Both the position numbers and the translations under genes were made by a program. Shown here piece by piece: positions 51,161 through 59,887 of a stretch of DNA of 64,000 bases (its first letter is position 1; each line of letters starts with the position of its first letter). Source of the DNA: Niabella drilacis (GTDB taxonomy: Bacteria; Bacteroidota; Bacteroidia; Chitinophagales; Chitinophagaceae); the NCBI RefSeq assembly GCF_900101395.1, contig NZ_FMZO01000014.1:1-64000 (forward strand), written 5' to 3'. Below the pieces are notes generated by a model that made no database searches, had not been told where the DNA came from, and saw only the letters and a list, made by a program, of their open reading frames with translations.

Positions 51161-54121
51161 TTAAATATTGTGCTTTTTATTTTTCTGCTCCTGTATGCCA
51201 AAGGTGAGACAGGCCCTGGTTCCCTGCCGGCTGGCAGTGTTCAGCGTAAAACTGCCGCCTATTTTTTCCGCCCTTCTCCGTATATTGTTCAATCCATTAC
51301 CGGTAACGCCGTTCTTGTCAAAGCCGGTACCGTTATCTGTAAAATAAATCCCCATGGTGCCTGCCTGTTCCTGTTTACATTCAATGGTGACCAAGGTGGC
51401 CCCGGAATGCCGCATGCTATTGCTCAGCAGCTCTTTGAATATCATAATAATATTCCGGTTATACCCCGGTGGTATCCTTATATCGGGCTCATAAGCGCTG
51501 AAACCGGTCAATTCAAACACGATATCCGTATCGCTAAACAACTCCATACCCGTTTGTTTTATGGTTTGTAATACCTCTTTTAAATGATCGCTTTCCTTTG
51601 TAAGCGACCAGATGATCTCCTTTGTGCCGGTATAGAGACCCAGCGCATTTGAGCGTATTTGACCTATAAGCTTATTCTTTTCTTCATCTGCAGGGTCCGT
51701 TTTTTGCTGCAGCAGGTCGGCAAGCAGGGAGATGCGGGTCAGTTTATTTCCCAGCTCATCATGAAAATCCTCCGCCGTTTGTTCTCTTATTTTCTGCTGC
51801 TCCAGTTCTTTGATCTGCCGGATCTCCTTGCGTCTTCTTCGCTTTTCGTTCGTATAAATCAATTGTATACCGCCCCCGGCCAGTACCAGGGCAAGCACCA
51901 TCAGTCCTTTGAACCAGGCTGTTTTATAATAAGGCGTGGTTATGGTAAAAGGATACTCAATGGTATTGGAAGACTCCTGGCCGCTTTTTGTTACAGCTTT
52001 TACTCTAAAAACATAGCTGCCGGGCTGCAGGTTCTTATAACTCAGTGCCACCTGCTCCTGCGGTAATGAAAATGCCGTATCATAACCATATAGCTGGTAG
52101 GCATAACGTAAAGAGGAAGGGTCCTTCAGATAGATGCCTTTAAAATTAAAAGCGATACTGTTACCTGCATAGGCAATCTGCGGCTGTACCGGCAGTTGCT
52201 CCCAGGCGGAAACGCGATGCCCCGGTGCTTCTCCGGCGCCGGGAAACACCGCAGCTTCCAAAACGATAAAGGGTTTGCTGCCTGGTCTTTCCTTTTCCTG
52301 AACAGGATTGTACAGAAAGGCCCCTTTTGTAGTGCCAACCCAGATCTGATGACGGTCATCCTCAAGAATGGCATTGAGATTTGTTTCTGAAGGCTCGTAA
52401 CCATCAGCAATGGTATACTTTTTAATTTGAAATCCTCCGGTAGCGGCTTCAAAATGCACCTGCTGCACGCCCAGGCTGGTACCCACCCAAAGGAGTCCGC
52501 GGGAGTCCTTCAGCATCGCAAATACATTGTTATCAATTAAACCGTTGTCCGTATTAAAGGGAAGGACCTTGTTGCTGACTGTATCCACAAAAAACAGCCC
52601 TTCGTCCACACAGCCAACAACCAGGTAGCGTCCCAGCTTTTCAAAACAGGACACATTAATACCCTCCAGCACCGGTATGTGCAGCGGCACCGGCCGGTCA
52701 TCAGCGGAGCATTTATAAATGCCGGTAGTAGTACCGATCAGTAAGGTATCATTCAGCAGTACGGAGCTTACAACGCCCCGGGGAAGTCCGGCAAGCTTCT
52801 GCACTTTATTACCCTCTACCCAATACCCCCCCTCCGTTGTATGGATCAGCATTCTGTTATCATAGGGCCTGATGGTATAAATGGGTATATGTTGTTTTTT
52901 TTCAAGAAAGAGTTCGGTTACCTGATTTCCCCTGATCTTTAATAACCGGCCATCCATGGTGCCTACATAAAGATGATTGCTGCCATCTATCCCCAGGCAG
53001 TTAACGCCCGCAGTGCTGTACCCGGAATAATCTATGTTCCTGAAGCTTTCTTTCCGGCTGTCATAGCAAAACAGTTTTCCTTCCCGCGTACCCAGGAAGA
53101 GGTTCCCTTCCCTGTCTTTGGCAAAGCCCATTACCACATTTCCTGTAAGTCCCGAGGTTTTATCGTACCGCACAAAGGGCCCGGAGGCATATTTGTACAA
53201 ACCATCCCCGTCAGACCCGATCCAGATGATATCGTCCTTATCCCTATAAAGCGCATGGATGCCATTATCGGAAACCCCGTTTGTTGCGTTGATCCTCCTT
53301 TTTACAGCCCAACTTTGCATATCAATCATCCAGGCGCCCTTTACCGTGCCCAGCCACAGGGTGCCGGCATCGCCTGTAGTAAGCGTGGTAAAACGAGCGC
53401 CGGGGAACTGCTTCTTTTGAACAACGGCATTCCCCGTAATTTTCAACAGCGTGCCTTTATTGGTAATGGTCCAATAACTGCCGTCCTGTTCTGCGATCCT
53501 AAATAAAAACTCGCCGTTTTCCAGCCCGGCCACCGCCAGCCACTTTGACCACTTGCCTTGCCGGAGCCGGAACAGCCCTTCTGAATAAATATAGGCCAGA
53601 AGTATCCCGCTGTCGTTGCGGTACAGGCAGGTAATACGTTTCTGGTTTCCGGGCAACTCGTATTTTTCAAGTTTTCCATGGCGTACTACAAAAAGACCCT
53701 GCATAATTCCAAAAGCATACAAGGTTCCGTCTTCGTCTTCTGTGATGGTGTTACACATAAAATGAGCAGGGGAAGGAGCCTCAAAATGTTCGAACCGGTA
53801 CCCGTTATACCTCGAAATCCCCTTTGGGGTAGCCATCCAGATATCGCCGTTACGCGCAGTATACAGAGCCGTTATATGACCCGACAGCAGCCCGTCTTTT
53901 TTTGAAAAGATCCTGAACCCGGTTCCATCAAAACGGTTTAGCCCGGCAAGCGTTCCTACCCAGAGATAATTCCTTTTGTCCTGGGTGATGCTGGTCACCT
54001 GCGACTGGCTTAACCCCTTGTCTACACTAAAATTTTCAAATGGAAGGCGCTGAGTTTCTGCCGTTTTTAAAGCAAGGCAAAACAGCAATAAAAAGCAGGT
54101 CCTTAACAGCAATTTTGTCAT
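51161..54121 (-). CDS. Propeller-type sensor histidine kinase (Reg_prop, Y_Y_Y, HisKA_3)
   Basis: 986 residues from the ATG at 54121, which starts a clear signal peptide (LLLRTCFLLLFCLALKTAE). Two periplasmic beta-propellers are made of Reg_prop repeats (YLWVGTLAGLNRFDG, DIWMATPKGISRYNG, IIWIGSDGDGLYKY, LLWVGTSLGVQQV, QIWVGTTKGAFLYN). A Y_Y_Y domain follows (LRYAYQLYGYDTAF, YVFRVKA), then one transmembrane helix (GLMVLALVLAGGGIQLIY). The HisKA_3 dimerisation domain has histidine in EDFHDELGNKLTRI, and the HATPase has FKELLSNSMRHSGA and DNGTGFDK. Unlike gut hybrid sensors it lacks a fused regulator; the partner is the NarL gene directly downstream. The ligand is unknown. Confidence 0.94.
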   Translation of the reverse strand: MTKLLLRTCFLLLFCLALKTAETQRLPFENFSVDKGLSQSQVTSITQDKRNYLWVGTLAGLNRFDGTGFRIFSKKDGLLSGHITALYTARNGDIWMATPKGISRYNGYRFEHFEAPSPAHFMCNTITEDEDGTLYAFGIMQGLFVVRHGKLEKYELPGNQKRITCLYRNDSGILLAYIYSEGLFRLRQGKWSKWLAVAGLENGEFLFRIAEQDGSYWTITNKGTLLKITGNAVVQKKQFPGARFTTLTTGDAGTLWLGTVKGAWMIDMQSWAVKRRINATNGVSDNGIHALYRDKDDIIWIGSDGDGLYKYASGPFVRYDKTSGLTGNVVMGFAKDREGNLFLGTREGKLFCYDSRKESFRNIDYSGYSTAGVNCLGIDGSNHLYVGTMDGRLLKIRGNQVTELFLEKKQHIPIYTIRPYDNRMLIHTTEGGYWVEGNKVQKLAGLPRGVVSSVLLNDTLLIGTTTGIYKCSADDRPVPLHIPVLEGINVSCFEKLGRYLVVGCVDEGLFFVDTVSNKVLPFNTDNGLIDNNVFAMLKDSRGLLWVGTSLGVQQVHFEAATGGFQIKKYTIADGYEPSETNLNAILEDDRHQIWVGTTKGAFLYNPVQEKERPGSKPFIVLEAAVFPGAGEAPGHRVSAWEQLPVQPQIAYAGNSIAFNFKGIYLKDPSSLRYAYQLYGYDTAFSLPQEQVALSYKNLQPGSYVFRVKAVTKSGQESSNTIEYPFTITTPYYKTAWFKGLMVLALVLAGGGIQLIYTNEKRRRRKEIRQIKELEQQKIREQTAEDFHDELGNKLTRISLLADLLQQKTDPADEEKNKLIGQIRSNALGLYTGTKEIIWSLTKESDHLKEVLQTIKQTGMELFSDTDIVFELTGFSAYEPDIRIPPGYNRNIIMIFKELLSNSMRHSGATLVTIECKQEQAGTMGIYFTDNGTGFDKNGVTGNGLNNIRRRAEKIGGSFTLNTASRQGTRACLTFGIQEQKNKKHNI

Positions 54122-54326
54122 TACAAATCCCTCTATAAATATAACCCAACCCGGCCCGGTTTTATTATTAATTTTCATATATATTTATGAAAAGGGCAGG
54201 CAGTAAAAACCACCTGCGTTGCAATTCTTTATTACAAAAAAATTACATGAGAAAAATCGTATCCCATTGTCCCGGATCAACGGGGTAATCAGCTGCATCA
54301 CTATAAAGCAAATGTATCCTGTTCAT

Positions 54327-54358
54327 CAGAAACAAAAATCCCCCTTATCGGGGGATTT
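54327..54358 (-). terminator. Intrinsic terminator after the S46 peptidase gene
   Basis: 9-bp stem AAATCCCCC / GGGGGATTT (54336-54344, 54350-54358) with a 5-base loop. On the minus strand it is followed by TTTGTTTCT. Confidence 0.75.
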
Positions 54359-54400
54359 CTTTATCTTCAGGCTTTGCTGATCACAGGGTATGCCCCCTGG

Positions 54401-56560
54401 TCATCTCACCAGCTTCAGTTCATTAATAATATTGGTAGCACCACCCAGTTTATCAATGCACCACAATACATAACGGATATCCACATTGATGGTCCGGTTC
54501 AGATCCTTATCAAAGGCCAGTTTGTGGCTGAGGGCTTCGTAGTTACCGTCAAAAGCCAGCCCCAGCAGCTCTCCCCGGCCGTTGATCACCGGCGACCCGG
54601 AATTTCCGCCCGTGATATCGTTGGAGGAAATAAAATCGATCACCAGGTCCTTGCGTACCGGATCCATATACTGGCCAAAATCCTTGTTCTTTAATAACCC
54701 GATCTGTTTTGCCGGCAGATCATATTCATAGTCACCCGGTTTGTATTTTTCCAGCACTCCTTTTGAAGTAGTCACATAATCATAGAATACGGCATCCCGG
54801 GGTTTGTAGGCTTTTACCTGCCCATAGCTGACCCGCATGGTAAAGGTCGCATCCGGATACATCATCTTTGCCTTTGCGGGATCCATGGACATTACACCTT
54901 TTAAGTATAACCGGCCATAATCCATGTTTTTAGCCGTAAACTCCTGGTATTTAGGTCCTGCGCCGGCCTGGTAGTTGCGGATAAATGCGCCGGCATGGGC
55001 AAATGCGGGGTCTTCATCCAGCGCCTTCAGATCCGGGTTTGCTGTAAATGCGGCCCATTTTGCATCGTCGAAAATAAACGTCCTGGTAAAAACGTCGGCC
55101 GCATACTTATCCCAGCCATTGGCGCCATAAACAGCCAGTAGCCGGGTATAAAAATCAGCAGGCTGCTGGTCCTTATCCACGTTTTCATAGAACATACGGG
55201 TAGCCGCCGCCAGTATGTGCTGATCGGAAGGCTTATCTTCTTCCTTTAAAAACTCAGCACGGGCGTCAACAGCACCCGATACCAGTTTTGCCACTTCTTC
55301 TTTTGAAGCGCCGGACACCAGCGCATTTCTCAGTGGGATCAATGATGCCGCAAAATCAATAAGCGGAGATCCCATAATACCTTCGTTCAGGTACACCCTA
55401 GCTTTGGCATAAGGCTTCCATTCATCATAGGCCTTTGCCCAGTCTGCAAAGATGTTCTGGAATTCCGGCTTACCTTTTGCCCAAACATTGAAACGGTCTT
55501 CCGCGGCCTTTTTCTGACCATAAACATCGTACTTCAGCAGCTGTTTGCTTTCCCCGTCAAAAAACTTCCAGTAGTTGGCTATGCCGGCATAACTGGAAGC
55601 CAGTTTTAATTTTATTGCCGGATCTTTTCTCATCTGCTCAAACATGTATTTCAGCCGCATATCCCTTAGTGTTACCAGGGTAGGATTATTCACGTCTGTG
55701 GCCAGCTTGATCCCATAGGAAGATTCATACCGGTTGGTACCACCGGGATATCCCCAGATCATGGTAAAATCGCCTTCCTTCACCCCCTTTAAGGAGATGG
55801 GCAGGAACCACCTGGGTTTTAAAGGAACATTGGAGGGGTCATAAGCCGCCGGCTTGTTCTGCCTGTTGGCATATACGCGGAAAATAGAAAAATCGCCGGT
55901 ATGGCGGGGCCATTCCCAGTTATCGGTATCGCCACCAAATTTACCTACCGCTTCAGGAGGCGTTCCTACCAGGCGTATATCATTATACCGCTCGTATACA
56001 AAAGCCAGGTACTGGTTGCCTTTAAACAGGGGGCTTACCCGGGTTTCTATACTGGCAGCCGCATCGCTCATCCGCTTGTTGATCGCCGCCAGCACTTCCG
56101 TTTGCTTATCGGCCCGCTCTTTTCCGCTCAGGGAGCCTAATGCCGCTGTAACCTCTTTGGTTACATCCTCGATCCGCAGCAGGAACTGAACGCTCAGTCC
56201 TGTTTTGATCTCTTCGCCCTTGTTGCGCGCATAAAAGCCATCCCGTAAATAATTGTGATCAACAGTGCTGGCGCTGGCAATAGCATCATAACCACAGTGG
56301 TGATTGGTAAAGATCAACCCTTCCGGGCTCACGATCTCACCGGTACAGCCGCCGCCAAAGATAATGATGGCATCCTTCAATGAATTTTTATTGACGCTGT
56401 ACAGCTGTTCCTTGCTCAGCTTCAGACCTTTTTGTACCATATCCTTGTATACCTGCTGACCCAGCAATTGCGGCAGCCACATTCCTTCATCCGCATAGGA
56501 GCGGAATACTGCCGTAACAAAAACCAGCAGCAACAGAAAACTTCTCTTCATTCGATTCAT
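54401..56560 (-). CDS. S46 family dipeptidyl peptidase (DPP7/DPP11-like)
   Basis: 719 residues with a signal peptide (FLLLLVFVTAVFRSYADE). Exopeptidase that removes dipeptides from oligopeptide N-termini in the periplasm. The catalytic histidine lies in FTNHHCGYDAI (H88), the aspartate region in DTDNWEWPRHTGDF, and the serine in TGGNSGSPV. The residue 18 positions after the serine, which separates DPP7 (Gly) from DPP11 (Arg), is glycine here (LAFDGN). This suggests hydrophobic rather than acidic P1 preference. That reading relies on my alignment by eye. It has its own promoter and terminator. Confidence 0.94.
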   Translation of the reverse strand: MNRMKRSFLLLLVFVTAVFRSYADEGMWLPQLLGQQVYKDMVQKGLKLSKEQLYSVNKNSLKDAIIIFGGGCTGEIVSPEGLIFTNHHCGYDAIASASTVDHNYLRDGFYARNKGEEIKTGLSVQFLLRIEDVTKEVTAALGSLSGKERADKQTEVLAAINKRMSDAAASIETRVSPLFKGNQYLAFVYERYNDIRLVGTPPEAVGKFGGDTDNWEWPRHTGDFSIFRVYANRQNKPAAYDPSNVPLKPRWFLPISLKGVKEGDFTMIWGYPGGTNRYESSYGIKLATDVNNPTLVTLRDMRLKYMFEQMRKDPAIKLKLASSYAGIANYWKFFDGESKQLLKYDVYGQKKAAEDRFNVWAKGKPEFQNIFADWAKAYDEWKPYAKARVYLNEGIMGSPLIDFAASLIPLRNALVSGASKEEVAKLVSGAVDARAEFLKEEDKPSDQHILAAATRMFYENVDKDQQPADFYTRLLAVYGANGWDKYAADVFTRTFIFDDAKWAAFTANPDLKALDEDPAFAHAGAFIRNYQAGAGPKYQEFTAKNMDYGRLYLKGVMSMDPAKAKMMYPDATFTMRVSYGQVKAYKPRDAVFYDYVTTSKGVLEKYKPGDYEYDLPAKQIGLLKNKDFGQYMDPVRKDLVIDFISSNDITGGNSGSPVINGRGELLGLAFDGNYEALSHKLAFDKDLNRTINVDIRYVLWCIDKLGGATNIINELKLVR

Positions 56561-56924
56561 CGATTTTTTAGACTAAAAAAATGAGGATCCTTCCTCATAA
56601 CAAGCGCCCAAACATACAACAAATGTTTGCAAGTTTTTATACCGTGCAGATTAGCGGGGGTTGCTTCGGGAAGCCCTTTTAGATAGTTCTTAAAAAAAGG
56701 GGAATTTCATTAACAGAAATATGATAAAAATATCCGGGACTTAAATAAACAGGATCCAGGAAGAATAAAAATTGGTTTTGGTAAAATTGAAATAGTAAAA
56801 ACCGACCGCCGGTGGTTCATTTTTGCGCTCTTCCGCAACCGGCCCGGGATTTTGGCTACCTTTATAACGGTTATTTTTTAAGCTGAAACATTGCCTGCCA
56901 ACCCTGTTATTATATTACCATCCC
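56561..56924. other. Divergent intergenic region
   Basis: 364 bases between the S46 peptidase and the glycosidase genes. On the minus strand TATGTTTG (56609-56616) fits a minus-7 element for the peptidase. On the plus strand TACCTTTA (56857-56864) is a poorer candidate for the glycosidase. No further gene or strong repeat is seen. Confidence 0.5.
56609..56616 (-). promoter_or_regulatory. Putative minus-7 element for the S46 peptidase gene
   Basis: TATGTTTG on the minus strand, 48 bases before the start codon. Confidence 0.45.
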
Positions 56925-58319
56925 ATGAAAAAAACATTTTGTTTGTTCCTGTACCTGCTTTACGGCAACCTGTATGCACAGGTAAGCGTTGATGCCACAA
57001 AAACCTTTTTACAGGAAAGGGGAAAACCTTTTTTCTGGCTGGCCGATACAGGGTGGGAGCTGTTTCACCGGCTGAGCAGGGAAGAAGCGATCCATTACTT
57101 GAATGTAAGACAGCAACAGGGCTTCAACGTTATTATGGCTGTTGCTTTGAGCGAGCTGGATGGCATTAATACACCTAACTATTATGGCGACCGGCCTTTT
57201 AAAAACAGGGATCCGCTGCAATGGGATGAAACTCCCGGGAATGATCCGGCCAATGCCGCAGCATACGATTACTGGGATCATGTGGATTTTGTGATCCGGG
57301 AGGCTGCAAAAAGAAAGATCTATATAGGCCTGTTGCCGGCATGGGGCGATAAAGTGGTACCCGGGGCATATGGTCCAGTAATTTTTACAACCCCGGATAT
57401 TTCCTATGCTTACGCCAAAAAATTAGCCACGCGGTATAAGGCTCAAAAAAATATGATCTGGATCCTGGGGGGCGACCGGCCGGCCATTACCGGTACTGCC
57501 GATTACAGGCCTGTATGGCGTGCAATGGCCAAAGCGATACGGGAGGTGAGCGGGAACGGCGTATTTATTGCCTACCATCCCGGGTGGCATACCAGCGCCT
57601 ACTTTAAAGAAGAGGACACCTGGCTGAGTATGAATGCGATTCAGAGCGGCCATGCCACAAGAGAAATGCGGATATGGGATTCTGTACGGGCCGATCTGAA
57701 AACGCTTCCCAAAAGGCCTTTTATGGATATGGAGCCCTGTTACGAGGATCATCCCGTTTTTCCCTGGGATGGCAAATGGACAAGAGCCGGAAGGGGCTAT
57801 TTTTCAGCCTATGACGTTCGCGCAAGAATATACCGGGGCGTATTCTCCGGTGGCTGCGGGGCTGTATATGGCCACCACCAGGTATGGCCGTTTACAGACA
57901 CCAGCAGAAATAAGCCGGTTTATATCGGGGATACGTTAATCGGATGGAAAAAGGCGATCGGTTCACCCGGCGCCGGGCAAATGCAGTATCTGAAAAAGTT
58001 ACTGGAAGCGCATCCTGATTTTCACCGGGTTGAAGACAGCCTGCTTATTGCCTCAAACCGGGGAACGGATTACAGGGACCTCATTATCGCTACTCGGAAC
58101 CAGGACAAAACCTATGCCCTGATCTACCTTCCGCAGCCCCAAGCCATCCGGGTAAACCTGGACCTTCTGCGGGAAGGCAGAAAGAAAATAACCTGGTTCA
58201 ACCCCGCAACCGGAGCTTCACGGGTGCTGCGGCAGCCATATAACGGGAGTATACAAACTTTTGATCCTCCGGACAAAAACCAGAAAGATTGGGTCCTCGT
58301 CATTGACGTATTACAATAA
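56925..58319 (+). CDS. Exported GH140-like glycoside hydrolase (DUF4038)
   Basis: 464 residues. Signal peptide (FCLFLYLLYGNLYAQ), then the DUF4038 barrel: LQERGKPFFWLADTGWELFHRL, GFNVIMAVAL, NMIWILGGDRPA, FIAYHPGW and PFMDMEPCYEDHP, where the glutamate/aspartate cluster probably forms part of the active site. A short C-terminal beta domain (LIYLPQPQAIRVNLDLL, TWFNPATG) matches the putative collagen-binding-like domain usual in this family. Characterised GH140 members release apiose from pectin rhamnogalacturonan II, but many relatives have other targets. There is no Sus-type cluster around it, so the substrate is open. Confidence 0.87.
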   Translation: MKKTFCLFLYLLYGNLYAQVSVDATKTFLQERGKPFFWLADTGWELFHRLSREEAIHYLNVRQQQGFNVIMAVALSELDGINTPNYYGDRPFKNRDPLQWDETPGNDPANAAAYDYWDHVDFVIREAAKRKIYIGLLPAWGDKVVPGAYGPVIFTTPDISYAYAKKLATRYKAQKNMIWILGGDRPAITGTADYRPVWRAMAKAIREVSGNGVFIAYHPGWHTSAYFKEEDTWLSMNAIQSGHATREMRIWDSVRADLKTLPKRPFMDMEPCYEDHPVFPWDGKWTRAGRGYFSAYDVRARIYRGVFSGGCGAVYGHHQVWPFTDTSRNKPVYIGDTLIGWKKAIGSPGAGQMQYLKKLLEAHPDFHRVEDSLLIASNRGTDYRDLIIATRNQDKTYALIYLPQPQAIRVNLDLLREGRKKITWFNPATGASRVLRQPYNGSIQTFDPPDKNQKDWVLVIDVLQ

Positions 58320-58327
58320 AACAAAGG

Positions 58328-59296
58328 CTACTGATATACATCTGCATTTACAATGGTTGGCAGCCGTTCGCCTTTTAAACCGGCGATCACATTCTTTGCC
58401 GCCATTACGGCCATCGCATCACGGGTTTCTACAGTGGCCGAGCCGATATGTGGCAAAATGCACACATTGGGCATTTTAAGCAGGGGGTTGGCCGGATCCA
58501 TCGGTTCCGGGTTCGTTACATCCAACCCCGCGCCCCAGATGGTATTGCTTTCCAGAGCTGCTTTCAGATCCGTTTCATTATGCAGCCCGCCTCTTGCCGT
58601 ATTCACAAAAATGGCATTGTGCTTCATTTTCTCAAACGCCGCCTTATCAAACAGTTCTTTTGTCTGTGGAGAGAAATTGGCATGCACGGAAAGCACATCA
58701 CTTTGCGCCAGCAATTCCTCAAAGGAAACATACCGGGCACCCAGCTCTTTTTCGGCTTCTTCATTACGGTTCCGGTTATGATAGATCACCTGCATATCAA
58801 AAGCGGCCCGGCATTTCCTGGCCATTTCATAGCCGATCTTACCCAGTCCGAATATTCCCAGTACCTTCCCATCCAATTCAACCCCCAAATCGGCAACCGG
58901 CTCAAATTCCTGCCATTTACCGTCCAGAATTTTATGATAGTTATAAAATGCCTTGCGCGATACAGCCAGCATCAGCAGGAAGGCTGTATCCGCTGTGGCC
59001 CGGCTCAGCACCCCCGGGGTATTGCCTACCGGGATCCCCAAACGGGTGGCTGCTGCTATGTCTACATTATCATAACCCACGGAAAAAAGAGACAGCACTT
59101 TTAAATGACGGCAGGCCTCCAGTAAAACAGCATCTGCTTTTACAAAACCGGCGCTCAGCAGGGCATCGTATTGTTGCACCTGTGCGATAAGCTCCTCCTG
59201 TGGCAATGTTTTTGCGGCAATCGTATAAGAAATACCTGCCTCCTGTAAAAGATCCAGCCCTTTTTGAGGAATTTGTTTGGTAATGAATACGTTCAT
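58328..59296 (-). CDS. D-isomer specific 2-hydroxyacid dehydrogenase (glyoxylate/hydroxypyruvate reductase-like)
   Basis: 322 residues from the ATG at 59296 (MNVFITKQIPQKGL); a longer frame adds 15 non-conserved residues. NAD(P)-binding GIFGLGKIGYEMARK, substrate-binding arginine in NTARGGLHNE, acidic partner in NPEPMDP and catalytic histidine in LPHIGSATVETR. The NPEP and SATVETR signatures resemble D-glycerate/glyoxylate reductases. Cytoplasmic. Convergent with the glycosidase gene, 8 bases apart. Confidence 0.92.
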   Translation of the reverse strand: MNVFITKQIPQKGLDLLQEAGISYTIAAKTLPQEELIAQVQQYDALLSAGFVKADAVLLEACRHLKVLSLFSVGYDNVDIAAATRLGIPVGNTPGVLSRATADTAFLLMLAVSRKAFYNYHKILDGKWQEFEPVADLGVELDGKVLGIFGLGKIGYEMARKCRAAFDMQVIYHNRNRNEEAEKELGARYVSFEELLAQSDVLSVHANFSPQTKELFDKAAFEKMKHNAIFVNTARGGLHNETDLKAALESNTIWGAGLDVTNPEPMDPANPLLKMPNVCILPHIGSATVETRDAMAVMAAKNVIAGLKGERLPTIVNADVYQ

Positions 59297-59488
59297 AGTA
59301 AGACGTTTATTAGTGCAAAGTTTATAGTGCAAAGCGGGCACAGATAAAGAAAAAGGGAACCGGAATATCTATGGGCCGTTCACCATTGCCTCTTCGCTAT
59401 TACCTATTGCCCGGTAACGAAACTACCGTTATTCACCGACATTTTATTTTCTTTTACCGGTAAAAAACGTCAAACAAGGTACTATGTA

Positions 59489-59520
59489 TTGCCAAATACT
59501 AAAGTTCGCCAATATCTTTG
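59489..59520 (+). promoter_or_regulatory. Complete Bacteroidota-type promoter for the PadR-PspC operon
   Basis: Minus-33 TTG (59489-59491), a 21-base spacer and minus-7 TATCTTTG (59513-59520). This is the best-formed promoter in the window, 18 bases before the PadR ATG. Confidence 0.65.
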
Positions 59521-59538
59521 TGATACAATTGACAACCA

Positions 59539-59871
59539 ATGAACATTGATAATACACAAAGCCAGATGCGGAAGGGAATTTTGGAATTCTGCATTCTGTC
59601 TGTGATCAAAAGAGGGGAGGCGTATCCAAGTGATATTATTGAGGAGATGAGAGCGGCTGGTTTACAGATCCTGGAAGGAACACTTTATCCCCTGCTTACC
59701 CGGCTAAAGAACGCAGCCATGCTTACTTACCGGTGGGAGGAAAGCAACAGTGGTCCGCCCCGGAAATATTTTTCCCTCACAGAAAAAGGCGAGGAGTTTT
59801 ATAAAGAGCTGGAACAGACCTGGAACGAATTATCAAATGCAGTGAACACTTTAAGAACGAAAACCCGATAA
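59539..59871 (+). CDS. PadR-family transcriptional regulator
   Basis: 110 residues, short PadR type. Winged helix: QMRKGILEFCILSVIKRGEAYPSDII, LEGTLYPLLTRLKNAAML, and the wing WEESNSGPPRKYFSLTEKG. It probably represses its own operon and responds to an envelope signal. It starts 16 bases upstream of the PspC protein gene, a common pairing in Bacteroidota. Confidence 0.93.
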   Translation: MNIDNTQSQMRKGILEFCILSVIKRGEAYPSDIIEEMRAAGLQILEGTLYPLLTRLKNAAMLTYRWEESNSGPPRKYFSLTEKGEEFYKELEQTWNELSNAVNTLRTKTR

Positions 59872-59887
59872 CTACAAAACAATCATA

